Source: Diaporthe sp. PMI_573 (taxonomy: Eukaryota; Ascomycota; Sordariomycetes; Diaporthales; Diaporthaceae). From it: DNA of 64,000 bases. The notes below the pieces were generated by a model, which worked only from the letters and a program-made list of their open reading frames with translations, ran no database searches and was not told where the DNA came from. Positions 53,551 through 64,000 of the stretch are shown in pieces (positions within the stretch are counted from its first letter, which is position 1; every line of letters begins with the position of its first letter). The translations under genes and the position numbers were made by a program. The stretch lies in the NCBI GenBank assembly GCA_021399435.1, contig JAJTUP010000117.1, forward strand, positions 62,001 to 126,000, read 5' to 3'.

Positions 53551-54707
53551 TTTGTAGCTGTGTCGTAGCCATGTGCAGAATGCCACATCCTGGAGGCCCC
53601 ATCTATGTGTCTCATATCCTAGCTCCAATGTCCTGGATCCTCTGCCCTGACTCTGGCATCCTGGTTCCTATGTCCTGACCCAGTGTTCTGTGTCCTGTGT
53701 TCTAGCCTCATATCCCGGCGGGCGGCAATGTGGCGGCTGGTCCCAGCGAACCGCAAGCCACGCACTCACGCAGGCAATCATTTCAAACCCCATGTGCGGG
53801 CTGCGACAGCTGAACGAAATACGGCGCTGGGATAGGGCAGCAAGCTTTCGAAACTTGCCCTCGCCAGCCGAACATGGTCGGCTAGACGGCATGCTGGAAG
53901 CTAGAGGGGTCGACCAAACAACTACTTCTGTACGTCAACATGAGAACTCCAAGGCTAGAATCGATTGTCAAAATGAAAAACCGTTTGCGATCTAAATCTG
54001 TGGAGTCTAGCCGCCGAGCATCTATGACCGGGTTTTATCCACGGTCAATTGGTAACGGTCACCATGTCACTCAGGAGTTAATGGCAATCATAAGCGAGTA
54101 CGGAAGGCTTGCGGGAGGGGTAGAATGAAGAAGGAGGTAACTGTCAGATTGGAGCTCCCAGCTGGGAGCTCCGCGATTGGTCTGTGCTCTGAGCTATCAA
54201 AAGCACGAAGCAATTTCCCCTACGAAAATGACCAGAACTCAAGCTCCTACATACCGGAATCAGAACACTCAAATTGCTCCATTTTGATCGTTTCAACTGA
54301 CTATATGAGTCATAGCCCATCAGAGCTCGAATCTGACAGTAACATTGTCCTCATATCTTTCGCCATTTATGAGTGTAAGACTGGAGATAGCCTGCATTAT
54401 CAGTGAGGTCAGCTAGCGGACAAACATTAACTTCAGCGCACATTATGTTAGCATAGCCCGTCAGAAGTTTCTGTGTACTTTTAGCTCCAAGCTGGACGCA
54501 TACCTATGAAATGACATGTTGATGGCAGCACGCAGGGCGACTTTGAACGTAGACGCGTCGTCCTCTTTCATTAGATGACCGTCCTTAACGCGAACGGCGC
54601 AGCTAGCGGTTGAGTGGCTTGTAGGGACGCCGTGTTGGCGTTGCTTCAAACTAAGGGCATGTTGTTCGGTAGGTATAAATCACGGATAGTCCAAGAGGGA
54701 GGGAACA
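53551..54707. other. Intergenic, nothing recognised
   Basis: Variations of GTCCTG/TCCTGTGTCC occur at 53620-53710; otherwise no feature. Confidence 0.45.
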
Positions 54708-55107
54708 TTAACGGAAGGTTGTAACTTTGCCAAATGTATCCGCCATGCCCCAGATCCCCGCTCTCAGGCAGCTAAGCTGCACAATCTGAGAATGGTCCAC
54801 GAAGAGGTTCACGTCAGCCCCAAACTCCCGGATATACCAGTTGAACACTTTAGGGTCTGCAGCCTCGAACATGACCTTCTCGGGTGGCAGCTCCCACAGG
54901 ATACCGTGAATGACATCCGTCCGCCAACTCTTCACGTTTTCCGTAATACCCTCGCTCTCGATCATGATGCGCTCAACTCCAGCTTCGTGGATAAACCGCT
55001 TTCCCATATCCACCACCTTAGACGGATCTGACGTGCCGATACTCGCTAGCTCGCCTGCTTCCGTGTCACCGCCAGCACCAAACTGGATGCCAATCTCTGG
55101 TTTTTCA
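54708..55107 (-). pseudogene. ComA-like gene, copy 2, C-terminal part only
   Basis: Encodes KPEIGIQFGAGGDTEAGEL to WGMADTFGKVTTFR and stop, homologous to residues about 165-301 of the 13-14 kb copy and retaining the C-terminal end that copy has lost. The N-terminal half is missing and replaced by LINE sequence in the same frame, so the residual sequence is part of a fused 361-codon frame (55793-54708). Confidence 0.85.
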
Positions 55108-56264
55108 TTCCAGTGCTTCTTCTTCTGCTGGCGGATGGCATCATGGTATTGCTTTGCCGCACCCTTTGCTGTCTCCTCCAGACTGGTTACCCTCCGTCCT
55201 CCACGTCGTTCGGCTCGCGCGCGGTTTCTCCAATACGTGTATATACGTCGCAGCTGTGTTAAGTCCGAAGTCCACCATCTTTTGGCGTATGGCGATGGCT
55301 TGGCCTTGGGTGTCAGCAGATGAATAGCCTCCAAGACTGCTGTCATCAACCTGTCAGTTTTCTGCTGCACTGTGCCCGCTGACGGGGAGCTTAGCGATCC
55401 TGCTATTCTGGCATTGATCTCTTTCCACGGTGCATTCTTGAGGAGCAGCCTTTCTTGGTGTCTCGGTGTAGGGGTTGAGATGTCAAAGACCGTCTCGATC
55501 GTGCGGTGGTCGGACCCGTGTTCTGTTCCGTATAGAGTGCATTTGACGATGGCGTCCCTCAACTCTTCGGATGCCAGAACCAGGTCGATCGTGGTTTGGT
55601 AGTCACCCCCTTGCCACGTCTTGGTCCCCCGCGGGAGAAGGCTGCTGAGGGTGAACTCGTTCATCAGGTCGGTAATCATATCCGCCTCTCCCTGTCTCTC
55701 CATCGCCACGCCGTCTCCTCCCCACAACTGGTCATGTCGATTGAAATCTCCTCCTACCACCACCTCCACCGCTGTGTTCGCCTTTCTCTTCACCTCCTAA
55801 ATGGTCTGTCGTAATGTGTCGCACGTGTCTCGCAGCGCCTGGATGTCAAGTCCCGGTACATAGACCGACACCACCAGAAGTATGCGTTCGGGTAATCGAA
55901 TGATGGCCGCCGTCATGTCGGGGGACTGTATTGCTACCTGTTCCACCTCCACATCCTTGTTTATCCAAAGCATGCTCCTGATAGGCCATCTGCCTTCTCT
56001 CCAAATTGAAGGGACCATCTTGGTCCATTTGTGGTGGCTCATCGGTATTGTTAGTAAAGGACCCTTGATTTTTCGCGCCCAGGGTTCCTGGATGGCCAGC
56101 ACTGTGGCATTCTCAATATCTTCGTCGTTCATCAGACTTTCAAGCACAACGTCTTGCTTCCTAACGTTTAGCTGAATCATGCGGAAGGTTCTACTCATGG
56201 CGGGATGGGTAGAGCTTCCGGCAGTTCCTGCTAAACGACTCGTGTGGACCTCCGCAGGGGACAC
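55108..56264 (-). pseudogene. LINE ORF2 endonuclease domain, nonsense-mutated
   Basis: AP-endonuclease-type nuclease that nicks target DNA. FRMIQLNVRK, VLAIQEPWA, then a TAG at 55797-55799 (RQTI-stop-EVKRK; CAG would fit), then VVVGGDFNRHDQLWGGDG and the catalytic SDHRTIE. The linker before the reverse transcriptase (WTSDLTQLRRIYTYWRNRAR) follows and ends at the ComA junction. ORF2 overlaps the end of ORF1 by about 74 bases in another frame. Confidence 0.88.
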
Positions 56265-57564
56265 ACTTCACGATGGTCTCTGTGCATTCCTTGTGACGGT
56301 GGCCTTCTTTAGCGCACCTCGCGCAGACTTGGGGCTTGGTACACTGGTAGGCTTTGTGCTTGGTGATCTCCTGGCAGTTGTAGCATTGCGCGGGGCCTTC
56401 GCGTCGTTCGAATGTCCCTGTTTGACCCGACAGCCCTCCTGCATAAAAGTACCCTTCTCTGAGGAAACCTTGTGCGTCTGTCGCTTTGGTGAGGTGCACC
56501 ACGATCGATCCATATTCCTTCGACGGTTCGCGGCTGCTGAGCCACTTTACTCTTGCCACCTGAACTTCGTTCTCCTTGCCGAGTTCCTCTGCCGCTCCCT
56601 CCTTATCATTGCCTCTCTCGTCCAGCGCTGCTCTTCGGATGATGCCATCAAATTTGATAGGATACAGGTCGTCACGTAAGAGTCGCGCCCCTCGCGCTAT
56701 CTTTCCTTCAACTACTTTCTTGACCGTCTGATGCTCCATTTCGTCCCGGCAGGCGATCCTGATTCGGTGTTGATTCCTGGAGGCGTGCGTAACAGCCTGG
56801 CATCGCCACGTAGGATCGTGTCGCTCTTCGCGTATTCCTTCCTCTACCATCGCCCGGATAGCCCCTGCCGAGAATCTCTCGGTGCCCCCCTGTTCTACTC
56901 TCGAGGTGTAGATTGTGCAGTACAGCGTGCTGGTGATGCTGGATACGGTGGTCTGCCCTGACGAGAGCGTCCTCACGTTGCTCGGCTGACTGGTTGGAGG
57001 GGTGCGCGCGACATCTGCGTATGACGGATTTGGGCTGCTCTGGGCCGAGACTAGTCCTGCGATGCCTTCCGCCATTTGCTGCTTGACGTCGTTCAATTCG
57101 TCTTTGAGCGCCTGGTAGTCCGTTCGAACTGCTTGAAGTTCGTCCTTGATTTGGCTGATCTCAGCCTGCAGCGCCTTATTGTGTACTTCCTGTCTCGTCC
57201 ATGCTTCGTCTTGCTTTTTCCATGCTTCCTCTTGCTTTTCCCATGCTTCTAGCAAAATCTTAAGGATCCCGGTTTGCTCGCTCATCTGCTCCTGAAGGGT
57301 TTTCGATGTCGCGTCTCCGCCATCGTTCGTCTTTGTCTGTGCGCCGTTGGAGGCTGCGGCTTGCGTGGCACCTCCCTTCTGCCCGAGTGCGTCCTGAACT
57401 TCTTCATTCTGTAATTTCTTTGCGGTCGGCTTTCGCGGGCGTCGCTGTGGGCGACCACCACTCTCTTCCACTTCAGGCGCGACCGTGATCGCGTCTTCAG
57501 CTTCCATTCCGGTAATCTGGGACGCGTCGGGGCGTGCGGGGCACGCTAGCGTGGCGTCGCGCAT
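56191..57564 (-). CDS. LINE ORF1 (Gag-like, three zinc knuckles)
   Basis: 457 aa, open throughout. Acidic/basic N-terminus, long coiled coil (EAWEKQEEAWKKQDEAW repeats, then LQAEISQIKDELQAVR, about residues 95-165), an RNA-binding-like middle, and three C-terminal CCHC knuckles: CYNC-x5-H-x4-C, CARC-x4-H-x4-C and CVPC-x3-H-x6-C. RNA-chaperone/packaging protein of Tad-clade LINEs. ATG at 57564. Confidence 0.88.
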   Translation of the reverse strand: MRDATLACPARPDASQITGMEAEDAITVAPEVEESGGRPQRRPRKPTAKKLQNEEVQDALGQKGGATQAAASNGAQTKTNDGGDATSKTLQEQMSEQTGILKILLEAWEKQEEAWKKQDEAWTRQEVHNKALQAEISQIKDELQAVRTDYQALKDELNDVKQQMAEGIAGLVSAQSSPNPSYADVARTPPTSQPSNVRTLSSGQTTVSSITSTLYCTIYTSRVEQGGTERFSAGAIRAMVEEGIREERHDPTWRCQAVTHASRNQHRIRIACRDEMEHQTVKKVVEGKIARGARLLRDDLYPIKFDGIIRRAALDERGNDKEGAAEELGKENEVQVARVKWLSSREPSKEYGSIVVHLTKATDAQGFLREGYFYAGGLSGQTGTFERREGPAQCYNCQEITKHKAYQCTKPQVCARCAKEGHRHKECTETIVKCVPCGGPHESFSRNCRKLYPSRHE

Positions 57565-58079
57565 CGCTAAATCCCCACCACTTCAACCCCTCACAATGCT
57601 TAAATCAACCACAAGTTGAGCAACGAAATAGATGACCAAGCTCCAACAACAATTCGATTCTTTTTTTGATTTCCAAGCCCTCGGCGACTGTCTTGAATAT
57701 AGTGCAGTCAAAGGCGAAATGGGTTTCGCTCAAATCTATAGATAACATTTTTAGTAGTGGTGGTGTGGGTCTAGGTCACGTGGCTTGGCAGATCACGTTC
57801 GTAGTGCCGAAGTACCTCAGGAGAAATCGATAACAGTAATCCATCTAGGACTCAGCCTATCCCAAAAACGCTTAGGTCCCACATTCTCTTCCCTTCGTTC
57901 GTCTCATCGTCCTCACTCTTTCCCTCTACTACTATACACAGCACTGTAGTCATTCGACGATATACTTTCCGAACACTCCATTGCGTCTACGCCCCCGACC
58001 TGATCTCCCCTAAACCACAACCCCCTCTTTTGTCTCGAGCCACGTTATCCACGACGCACTCAGGCACGCCCCCCTCCCA
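57565..58079. other. LINE 5' region and promoter of Zn2Cys6 gene
   Basis: Left part probably the LINE 5' UTR. Right part has CT-rich tracts (about 57880-58079) ending at the Zn2Cys6 gene ATG. No N-terminal ComA sequence is visible here. Confidence 0.5.
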
Positions 58080-60990
58080 ATGGCGTCTGAGAAATCAGCC
58101 CATATACCCAGTATGGATAATCACATGGAACAAGATTCTCCTTCCGAAAACACACCTTCATTCGACCTTCACTATTCGGGCGCAACCCCTGTCTCTATAA
58201 AGCAGACCACAGGTGTCTCAACAGCCTCAGCTTTGAACCCATCCGCCGGCACTTCCGCGACCGCCAACACTGCCCAGACCGCCGACACGTCCTCCTCCAC
58301 CGGCACTCCCAATGCGCCGCCTGCGACCTCCCTCTCCAGCACGGCCGTCTCCAGGAGGCGGAGGGGCCTGGGCATGGTGACTCGCAATGCCTGCACGGAG
58401 TGTCGGAAGAAGCGCGCAAAGGTGCTACTACACTGCTCTCATTCCCACCCGAACCGTAATGTCATCCGGCCGCGCAAGCCGCGCAAGCCTCCTAAACTGA
58501 TGTTTACTATTCTGCGCTATAGTGCGATGGCCAGCAGCCATGTAGCAGATGCAGCGCCTATGAGGACGTCAAATGCCATTATGAGATCCCTGTGCGACAG
58601 ACCAAGGAGAGCCTCCGCAGCGAGATCGAGCATCTACGCCACCAACAAGTCTCGAGCGAGTCGGTCATCAGCGCCCTCTCGCACAACGCACAATGGCAGG
58701 AGGTATTGCGCCGGCTACGCAGTGGCCACTCTGTCGATGCCATAGAGGACTGGCTGGGCAGCCAACTGTCCTCGGGGCCTAGTTCAGTACCTACGTTTGA
58801 CTATCCCTCCGCAGGTACAAATCTCATCAGCCTGCCCAACTCCGCCAGTGCGGGCGCAGCCTCATATACTCCTAGCATGGTCAAGAGGGCAATGTCGGCC
58901 GCGGGTGTCAGCCCGACGTCGACGGTTCATCCACTGAGCTCTAGACAGGATGTGGATTCAAGCACTCAATCGAATCAATACTCAGAGGCCAGCCAGGTGC
59001 ACTTTCATAGGAGCAATTCACAGTCGGACACAAGGAGCTGGTGCCTCTCTGGGCCCCCCCAAACAAGAGTGGAAGCATGGGCTGCAGACAATTTGTCGAA
59101 ATTGCAGCCTTCTGAGGGCACTTACTGCGGCCTAGACCAGGTATTGACCCCGGATATGCCGCCTCTCTCGAGAATGCCTACCACCTGGAGCGAGATCAGC
59201 TCAGACAGGACATTGGTTCGGCATATCCTTGCCCTATACTTTTGCTGGGAATATCCGATTTTCGCGTCCTTAAGCAAGGAGCACTTCCTCGAGGACTTCC
59301 ACTCCGGGCGGTCTCGGTACTGCTCTCCAATCCTCGTTAACGCCCTACTTGCACTGGGATGCCGGTTCTCAACCCAGCCTAATACGCTTGCAAATCCAGA
59401 TGACCCATACTCGTTGGGGGACCGCTTCTTCAAAGAGAGCCTCCGCCTCTACTTCATGGAGGATAACTACCATAGTCTTACTACAATCCAGGCTCTTGGC
59501 ATCATGTCAATCCACGAGGCCAGCTGTGGCAAAGATACCGAAAGTCGGTATTATGCTAGGCAAAGCTTTCGTGTCGCGGTTGAGATGGGCCTGGACAGAG
59601 TGAGTAACGATTTGGGAGATAGCGACGAGGTTGCCGTCCAGGCAGCTACCTTCTGGGGCGCCTTCGCGCTGGACCAGTAAGCATCTTAAGCTGATCGCTA
59701 TGCGCCCTTAGGCCAGCTGTCTAATTGGTCTTCAGTGCCTGGTCTCTAGTCACTGGCTCTTTGCCCCAGTGCTCCCGCCTCCCGCATCTACCGTCCAAGC
59801 CAGCCATCATGCCAGATATCGAGGCTTCTATGTGGATCCCATATACCGACGACGGTAAATGCTGTCTCCCAGATCGCGCTGAGCCTAGCCATACTAACAT
59901 GAGATAAGGTGGCCTAGCACAAAAGTCCTTCGAGCAGCCGTCTAACGTCAGATCTGTATACAAGTGCTTCTGCGAACTAAGCGAATTAGTTCACGAATCT
60001 CTTTATACACTCCACACACCGGGCCAACCACTCAGAGGTACTAACGTTATATATATATACATGCGTTTCATGAACTGGTACGGCTCGGTACCAGTCGCTC
60101 TACGACTTGGACAGAACTTTACTCCCGCAGTCTTCTTCGCGCAGTAAGTTTTCTTCTAGGGCGCCTAGATTGCACTGCTGATATATCGCTTGACGTGCAG
60201 CATGTACTACCATTTCGCCATATTGCTTCTCTTCCAACCTCTAATCAAATTGCGGATCAAAGAGTCAAAGTTGTTACCGAGAGATGTCTGCACCTCAGCC
60301 GCAAACGCTATTCAGGGTCTAACTAGATCATATTCACAGCTGTACACGCTACAGCGTACACCCTCCTTCGTCCCTTACTTTGTTCTCACCTCCTTGATTA
60401 CGCTTCTAGCAATCGCAGCATCCGGAACACCGTCGGAATCAGAAGGTCAGGCGGGGGCTACACCAGAGTCACCAGCGGATCATCCACTGGCCGGCAGTGG
60501 TTCGCCGCAGCTTGATCCCCTTGTCACCAAATCCATTAACCGGGGCATCGCCGACTTGATAGAGATGGCACCGTGTCACCACTTTGCGGAACAGGCTTTA
60601 AATATTCTGCAATACCTCGCGAAGAAGTGGAACATCGAGGTCGAAATGGAGGTGCCACAGAATGTGAAAAGAGAGAAGGAAAAAGCGCACAAGACGGGGT
60701 GCGAAGCGACGCATACATCAGGACTCAAGAGAATGAAGGACCACGATTACGAAACATGGCCGACCACAGACAGCGTCAATTTCTCTGCGCCGAACATGAA
60801 CAAAAACAACTTTATCACTACTCGGGGGAACTCGATGGCCTTGCCGGCCGCGCCGGCGCCGGCAAGCCCGCTACTGGTGAGGTTCGGTGACTCGATTGAG
60901 AACCCGCTTTTCTGGCCTTATCCAATGCAAGGCCGGCCGATTATGCCGATGGGGGACGTGTTGGCAGAAGCCGGGTTCGAGTTGCTCTAG
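58080..60990 (+). CDS. Zn2Cys6 transcription factor with fungal-specific domain
   Basis: Five exons (58080-58421, 58523-59676, 59736-59854, 59909-60143, 60201-60990), all introns GT-AG, giving 879 aa. The binuclear cluster is built across intron 1: C-TE-C-RKKRAK-C, then C-SR-C-x7-C after DGQQP. A linker and short coiled coil (LRSEIEHLRHQQ) follow, then the fungal transcription-factor homology domain (about 310-620: SRYCSPILVNALLALGCRFS, LTTIQALGIMSIHEA, FRVAVEMGLDR, then AWSLVTGSLPQ). The C-terminus ends PIMPMGDVLAEAGFELL. An in-frame TAA at 59905 lies inside intron 3 (branch ACTAAC, acceptor AAG). Intact; target genes unknown. Confidence 0.9.
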
Positions 60991-62528
60991 ACGGCCAAGG
61001 GGACGACCGAAGAATTCTCTAAGAATGAAGCGCCTAATACTGTTGGGGAACGCAGACTGAGCAGCTATTGTGGAATGCGATTGGCCAAACAAGTTGTGAT
61101 GATCACTGGTTCCTGAGTCCTATCAACCGTAAAATCGGTGTTTATGTTTAGGATACGTAAGGCGTTGTTTTTGAGCAATGGGTTTCTGATAATGATCACA
61201 GCTAGTGAAAGCTATTCAAGAGTGAATACTTCGATTGGCTATTAAAGAGCTGTCTATACTATCTAGCTACCTAGTAATGATTATGTCTTTATATGTCCAT
61301 CTCTTCAGTATGGATATCCTGGCTAGCAAGTTATCCAAGCTGTATATCACGTGACGTGCTTAGTCCCTCGGAAGGCCTGCATCGTAGCATCTCCCTATTG
61401 CCTCATAACGTATTGTTACAAATCTCCCCTTCTTCAAATGTCAATATGGATTCGCACATCTTGAAGATCACCGCCAACCCTACAGAATCTGGGTCCTCTG
61501 GATGCATTTCAGCTTCTACCCTGACAGGCCCTTTTAAACCCCATCAACTAGCCAACGCCGGCTTCTCTTGAGATATTCAACAAAAGTCCGAGTGCTAATT
61601 TGTCAGGGCGCTGGGGCACGGAGAGAAAACCTGTGGGTGTTGCGCGAAGCCTGCCGGCAAGCCATCGACCCACTTCAGGCACTTGGACCAGGTCTTTGTA
61701 CGGACATAAACACCCACTCACCTAGAGATAAAGGAAGCAATATCTTTTACACAACTCTCCGCTGCGCTCCAATTTTGTTTAGGAATAATAAAATGAAAAC
61801 CATGTAAACCTTATCTCATATTGGCACAAATCCTCTTGCATGTGGTACGCTAGGAGATAATATTCCTTATTTTGCAGCCGTGAAATATTCGTATTTATAC
61901 TCGAGAGCAAAGAAGAGTGTAGATATGTAATGCACAAGCGGAATTATTATTGTTAATCCTCTACCTGAAACTATTCCCATCATTGCCACCACAACAAACT
62001 GCCGTTTTTCAATAGATGAACTTGCTGTCGAAGGCTTGACCTATTACGTTAGCGAGTCTATATGCATCCAATCAGAGGCGCCCTCCCAGGCATGATTACG
62101 CGGTGCCGCTTCGTTCGCTACCATTTACTCCAGCTTTGTAGTCTATCACATGACGGCCAGCGGGAGGTTGGCTGGGCAGCGCTTGTCTTCTGGCTTGTGC
62201 CTACACCCCACGTTCCTCTGATGGCGATTCACCTCTTGATCATCTTTGACCAGGTCTGAGGGTGCATTGCCCTTGGTGATTGGTGGATGTTGCTTGGTGC
62301 TACTGGAGTGACCGTTGTACAGATAAGCAAACCCCAACTGGGCTTTCCAAGACAAACGACGGGGTCCTGCTTTGCCACCCAAACCCAGCGAAACTCCTCA
62401 GACTTCTTTCTCCACCAACATTCTATATCAGCCCAGGGACGCCGCGACACCCTTGCTACCGGCAGAGCTTAATTTTGAACTGCTTATATCCACACAAGCT
62501 GCTCAAGGCGAGTCAGAACACCTAGACG
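60991..62528. other. Intergenic, nothing convincing
   Basis: AT-rich in parts. Short frames only. The right end is probably the promoter of the bZIP-like gene. Confidence 0.45.
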
Positions 62529-63592
62529 ATGTCCAATCAACCCCCCACCCCACACTTAAGCTACCTCGACTGCGATACAACCGGTGTGGTGCCGACAAAC
62601 CCTAACCTCGACGAATCCGACAGCTTGATTGATCCATCAATATTCGAAAAAAAAAATGGCAATAATAACGCAACGCTAAGTCCAGGCGTTTCCCTCACTG
62701 GTGCCGTGAGTTCGCCGACTGTTTCTACGCAGTATCTCTACAACCCCTTTCCATCCAACGAGGCCGTCCCTATGGAGTCCACCGAATGGCCTACTGAGTG
62801 TATTCCTTGGCTACAGACTGGTTCGGGAGGCTGCATTGATTCAATCATGGATATGGAGAGCCGGAATGCCAGCATCTCAGATCTTCAAGGTTACACTACT
62901 AGAGAGACATCCTTCACCAGCCCGACGACAAACCTGGGCCAACGCAAATGTGGGCCAGGCTGGCTACCAGGCAGCTTATATTGGACGACGAGAAACTCTA
63001 TCGTTTCTGAACAAAGCGAGAAGGGCTTCAACGGCAAGGATTCGGGACCATCAACAGTTCCCAAAAGCACCATTGACCTATCAGAGGACCCCCTATCTAC
63101 AAACTTCGGTATTAGTTTTGACCCACCACACACAGTAGCATACATAAGCCAACGGGCGCCAGAGAGTTCGATACAGGTCAGCTCGAGCCGCCACGCGCAG
63201 TCGCAACAATCACAATCACAGACACAACCGCCATCACCACTACCACGACCCAAACAACGTGCTCGAACCATAGAGCCGCAAACAAGAGCCGCGCTAAAAC
63301 CAAGGCGGCGACCTCGGAGCCGGTGGCCACGGAGCAGGCTGAGTCGCTAAAACACAAAGAGCTGTCGGAAACAGTTAGGGGCCTGCAGGAGGAGGTTTTC
63401 GCGCTCAAGAGCGAGCTGCTGCAGCATGGGGTTTGTAACGATCCGATCATACAGGCGTACTTAGAGCAAAAGGCCAGATTTTTGGCGATCGGCAGCCACG
63501 CCACCACAGATTTTAAATCAGGCACCTCCCCGTTAGTTGCTACACGAGACCCATTCAGCCACCCAGATATTTATCCAGCCGCGTCTAAGTAA
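62529..63592 (+). pseudogene. bZIP transcription factor-like gene, split between two frames
   Basis: Frame 62529-63350 (273 aa) is a Ser/Thr/Pro-rich activator-like N-terminus; frame 63323-63592, open from further upstream, carries HRAANKSRAKTKAA (basic-region pattern), a heptad-like LKHKELSETVRGLQEEVFAL, and LLQHGVCNDPIIQAYLEQKA, typical of fungal bZIP proteins. The two overlap but are in different frames, and I found no GT-AG intron that joins them correctly, so a small deletion in the basic region near 63270 is likely. It could instead be an unusual intron or a sequence error. Confidence 0.55.
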
Positions 63593-64000
63593 AGAACCCA
63601 TACAGAGAGCCGATTTACTAGTATAGTTTCAGAACCAAAAGATCATACAGTCCTTCTTGTCTGTGTCACTATGAGACGCAATGCTATAGTATAGGACCCT
63701 AAGGATATGATGGTGGTGACCTTAAACGTTAGGTTATCCGGAAAATCGAAACAGGTACAGGCGAGGAAAATGAGGGATCTTTCGCGGAGGCAAACTAGAT
63801 AAGGTAAGATTAAAATACCTTTGGGGGCATCCGGGATCTAGGCCTCTATTATGCCGCTAGGCAGCTTATTGGCATAAAGCTTAAATGATTTAGCGTCCTT
63901 AGATACATCGACGTTGAAACTCCGTTGATTGTGTATGGGCCCGCAATTTGGATTTGAGCTGTGATGGCGGCGTTCTGGTTGTCTCTGGTTTTGGACGCCA
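63593..64000. other. Intergenic, nothing recognised
   Basis: No supported feature to the end of the window. Confidence 0.45.

Larger units (their letters stand above)
55104..57760 (-). mobile_element. Tad-like LINE retrotransposon lacking its 3' half
   Basis: Minus-strand non-LTR element with ORF1 (zinc knuckles) and the endonuclease part of ORF2. Reverse transcriptase, RNase H and 3' end are absent; sequence stops at HWNE (about 55107). LINE copies usually lose the 5' end, so this loss of the 3' part points to a later deletion or recombination. The 5' boundary is uncertain, somewhere between 57565 and about 57760. Confidence 0.85.

Noticed and set aside
59902..59907. Nonsense codon (TAA) in the Zn2Cys6 gene
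   Set aside because: The TAA lies inside a 54-nt intron (GTAAAT donor, ACTAAC branch, AAG acceptor); removing it restores the conserved frame.

Overview
This window looks like a repeat-rich, gene-poor accessory or subtelomeric stretch of a filamentous ascomycete genome (Pezizomycotina; a Sordariomycete is my best guess). Evidence for this: short introns of about 45-100 nt with fungal branch points (CTAAC/CTGAC), Zn2Cys6, fungal C2H2 and BTB/POZ genes, a fungal P450, and fungal-type transposons (chromodomain Ty3/gypsy, Fot1/pogo, hAT, Helitron, Tad-like LINE). All assignments come from reading the translated sequence; no database search was run.

Layout. 0.5-1.4 kb: C2H2 zinc-finger regulator (minus). 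2.6-3.1 kb: decayed casein-kinase-1 fragment. 3.56-11.78 kb: complete Fot1/pogo transposon (TA target duplication, about 200-bp inverted repeats, 560-aa transposase) whose left inverted repeat is split by a complete, apparently intact Ty3/gypsy chromodomain retrotransposon (identical 204-bp LTRs, 5-bp duplication GTTGG). 12.4 kb: solo LTR. 13.2-14.2 kb: damaged ComA-like (phosphosulfolactate synthase-related) gene. 15.1-18.5 kb: small hypothetical genes, a BTB/POZ gene and an unknown two-exon gene. 19-22.3 kb: truncated Helitron Rep. 23.3-25.2 kb: intact three-exon cytochrome P450. 25.2-29.9 kb: no convincing gene.

29.9-41 kb is mostly debris with a few candidate genes: a hypothetical gene, hAT fragments, an Ac-like element interrupting a coding sequence, a single-pass membrane protein gene, a minisatellite beside a pogo fragment, and a decayed Argonaute fragment with two tryptophan-position TGA codons. 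41.24-46.54 kb: a complete 5.3-kb hAT element (8-bp duplication CTCCCACC) whose transposase is split by about 2.2 kb carrying an uninterrupted 362-codon gene of unknown function. 47.2-48.8 kb: internally deleted hAT with ATCGAT-rich ends. 48.8-51.5 kb: Helitron PIF1-like helicase half, broken in its Walker A region by a 139-bp MITE-like insertion. 52.9-53.6 kb: intact DUF1349-like gene. 54.7-57.8 kb: Tad-like LINE lacking its reverse transcriptase and fused in frame to the C-terminal part of a second ComA-like gene. 58.1-61.0 kb: intact five-exon Zn2Cys6 regulator. 62.5-63.6 kb: bZIP-like gene with its basic/zipper part in another frame.

Together: a transposon nest in which older elements carry nonsense codons of C-to-T or G-to-A type (consistent with repeat-induced point mutation or similar decay), while the gypsy element shows no visible damage and is the youngest insertion. 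Intact host genes (C2H2, P450, DUF1349, Zn2Cys6) sit as islands. No operon-like or biosynthetic cluster is evident; the P450 has no recognisable partner enzymes.
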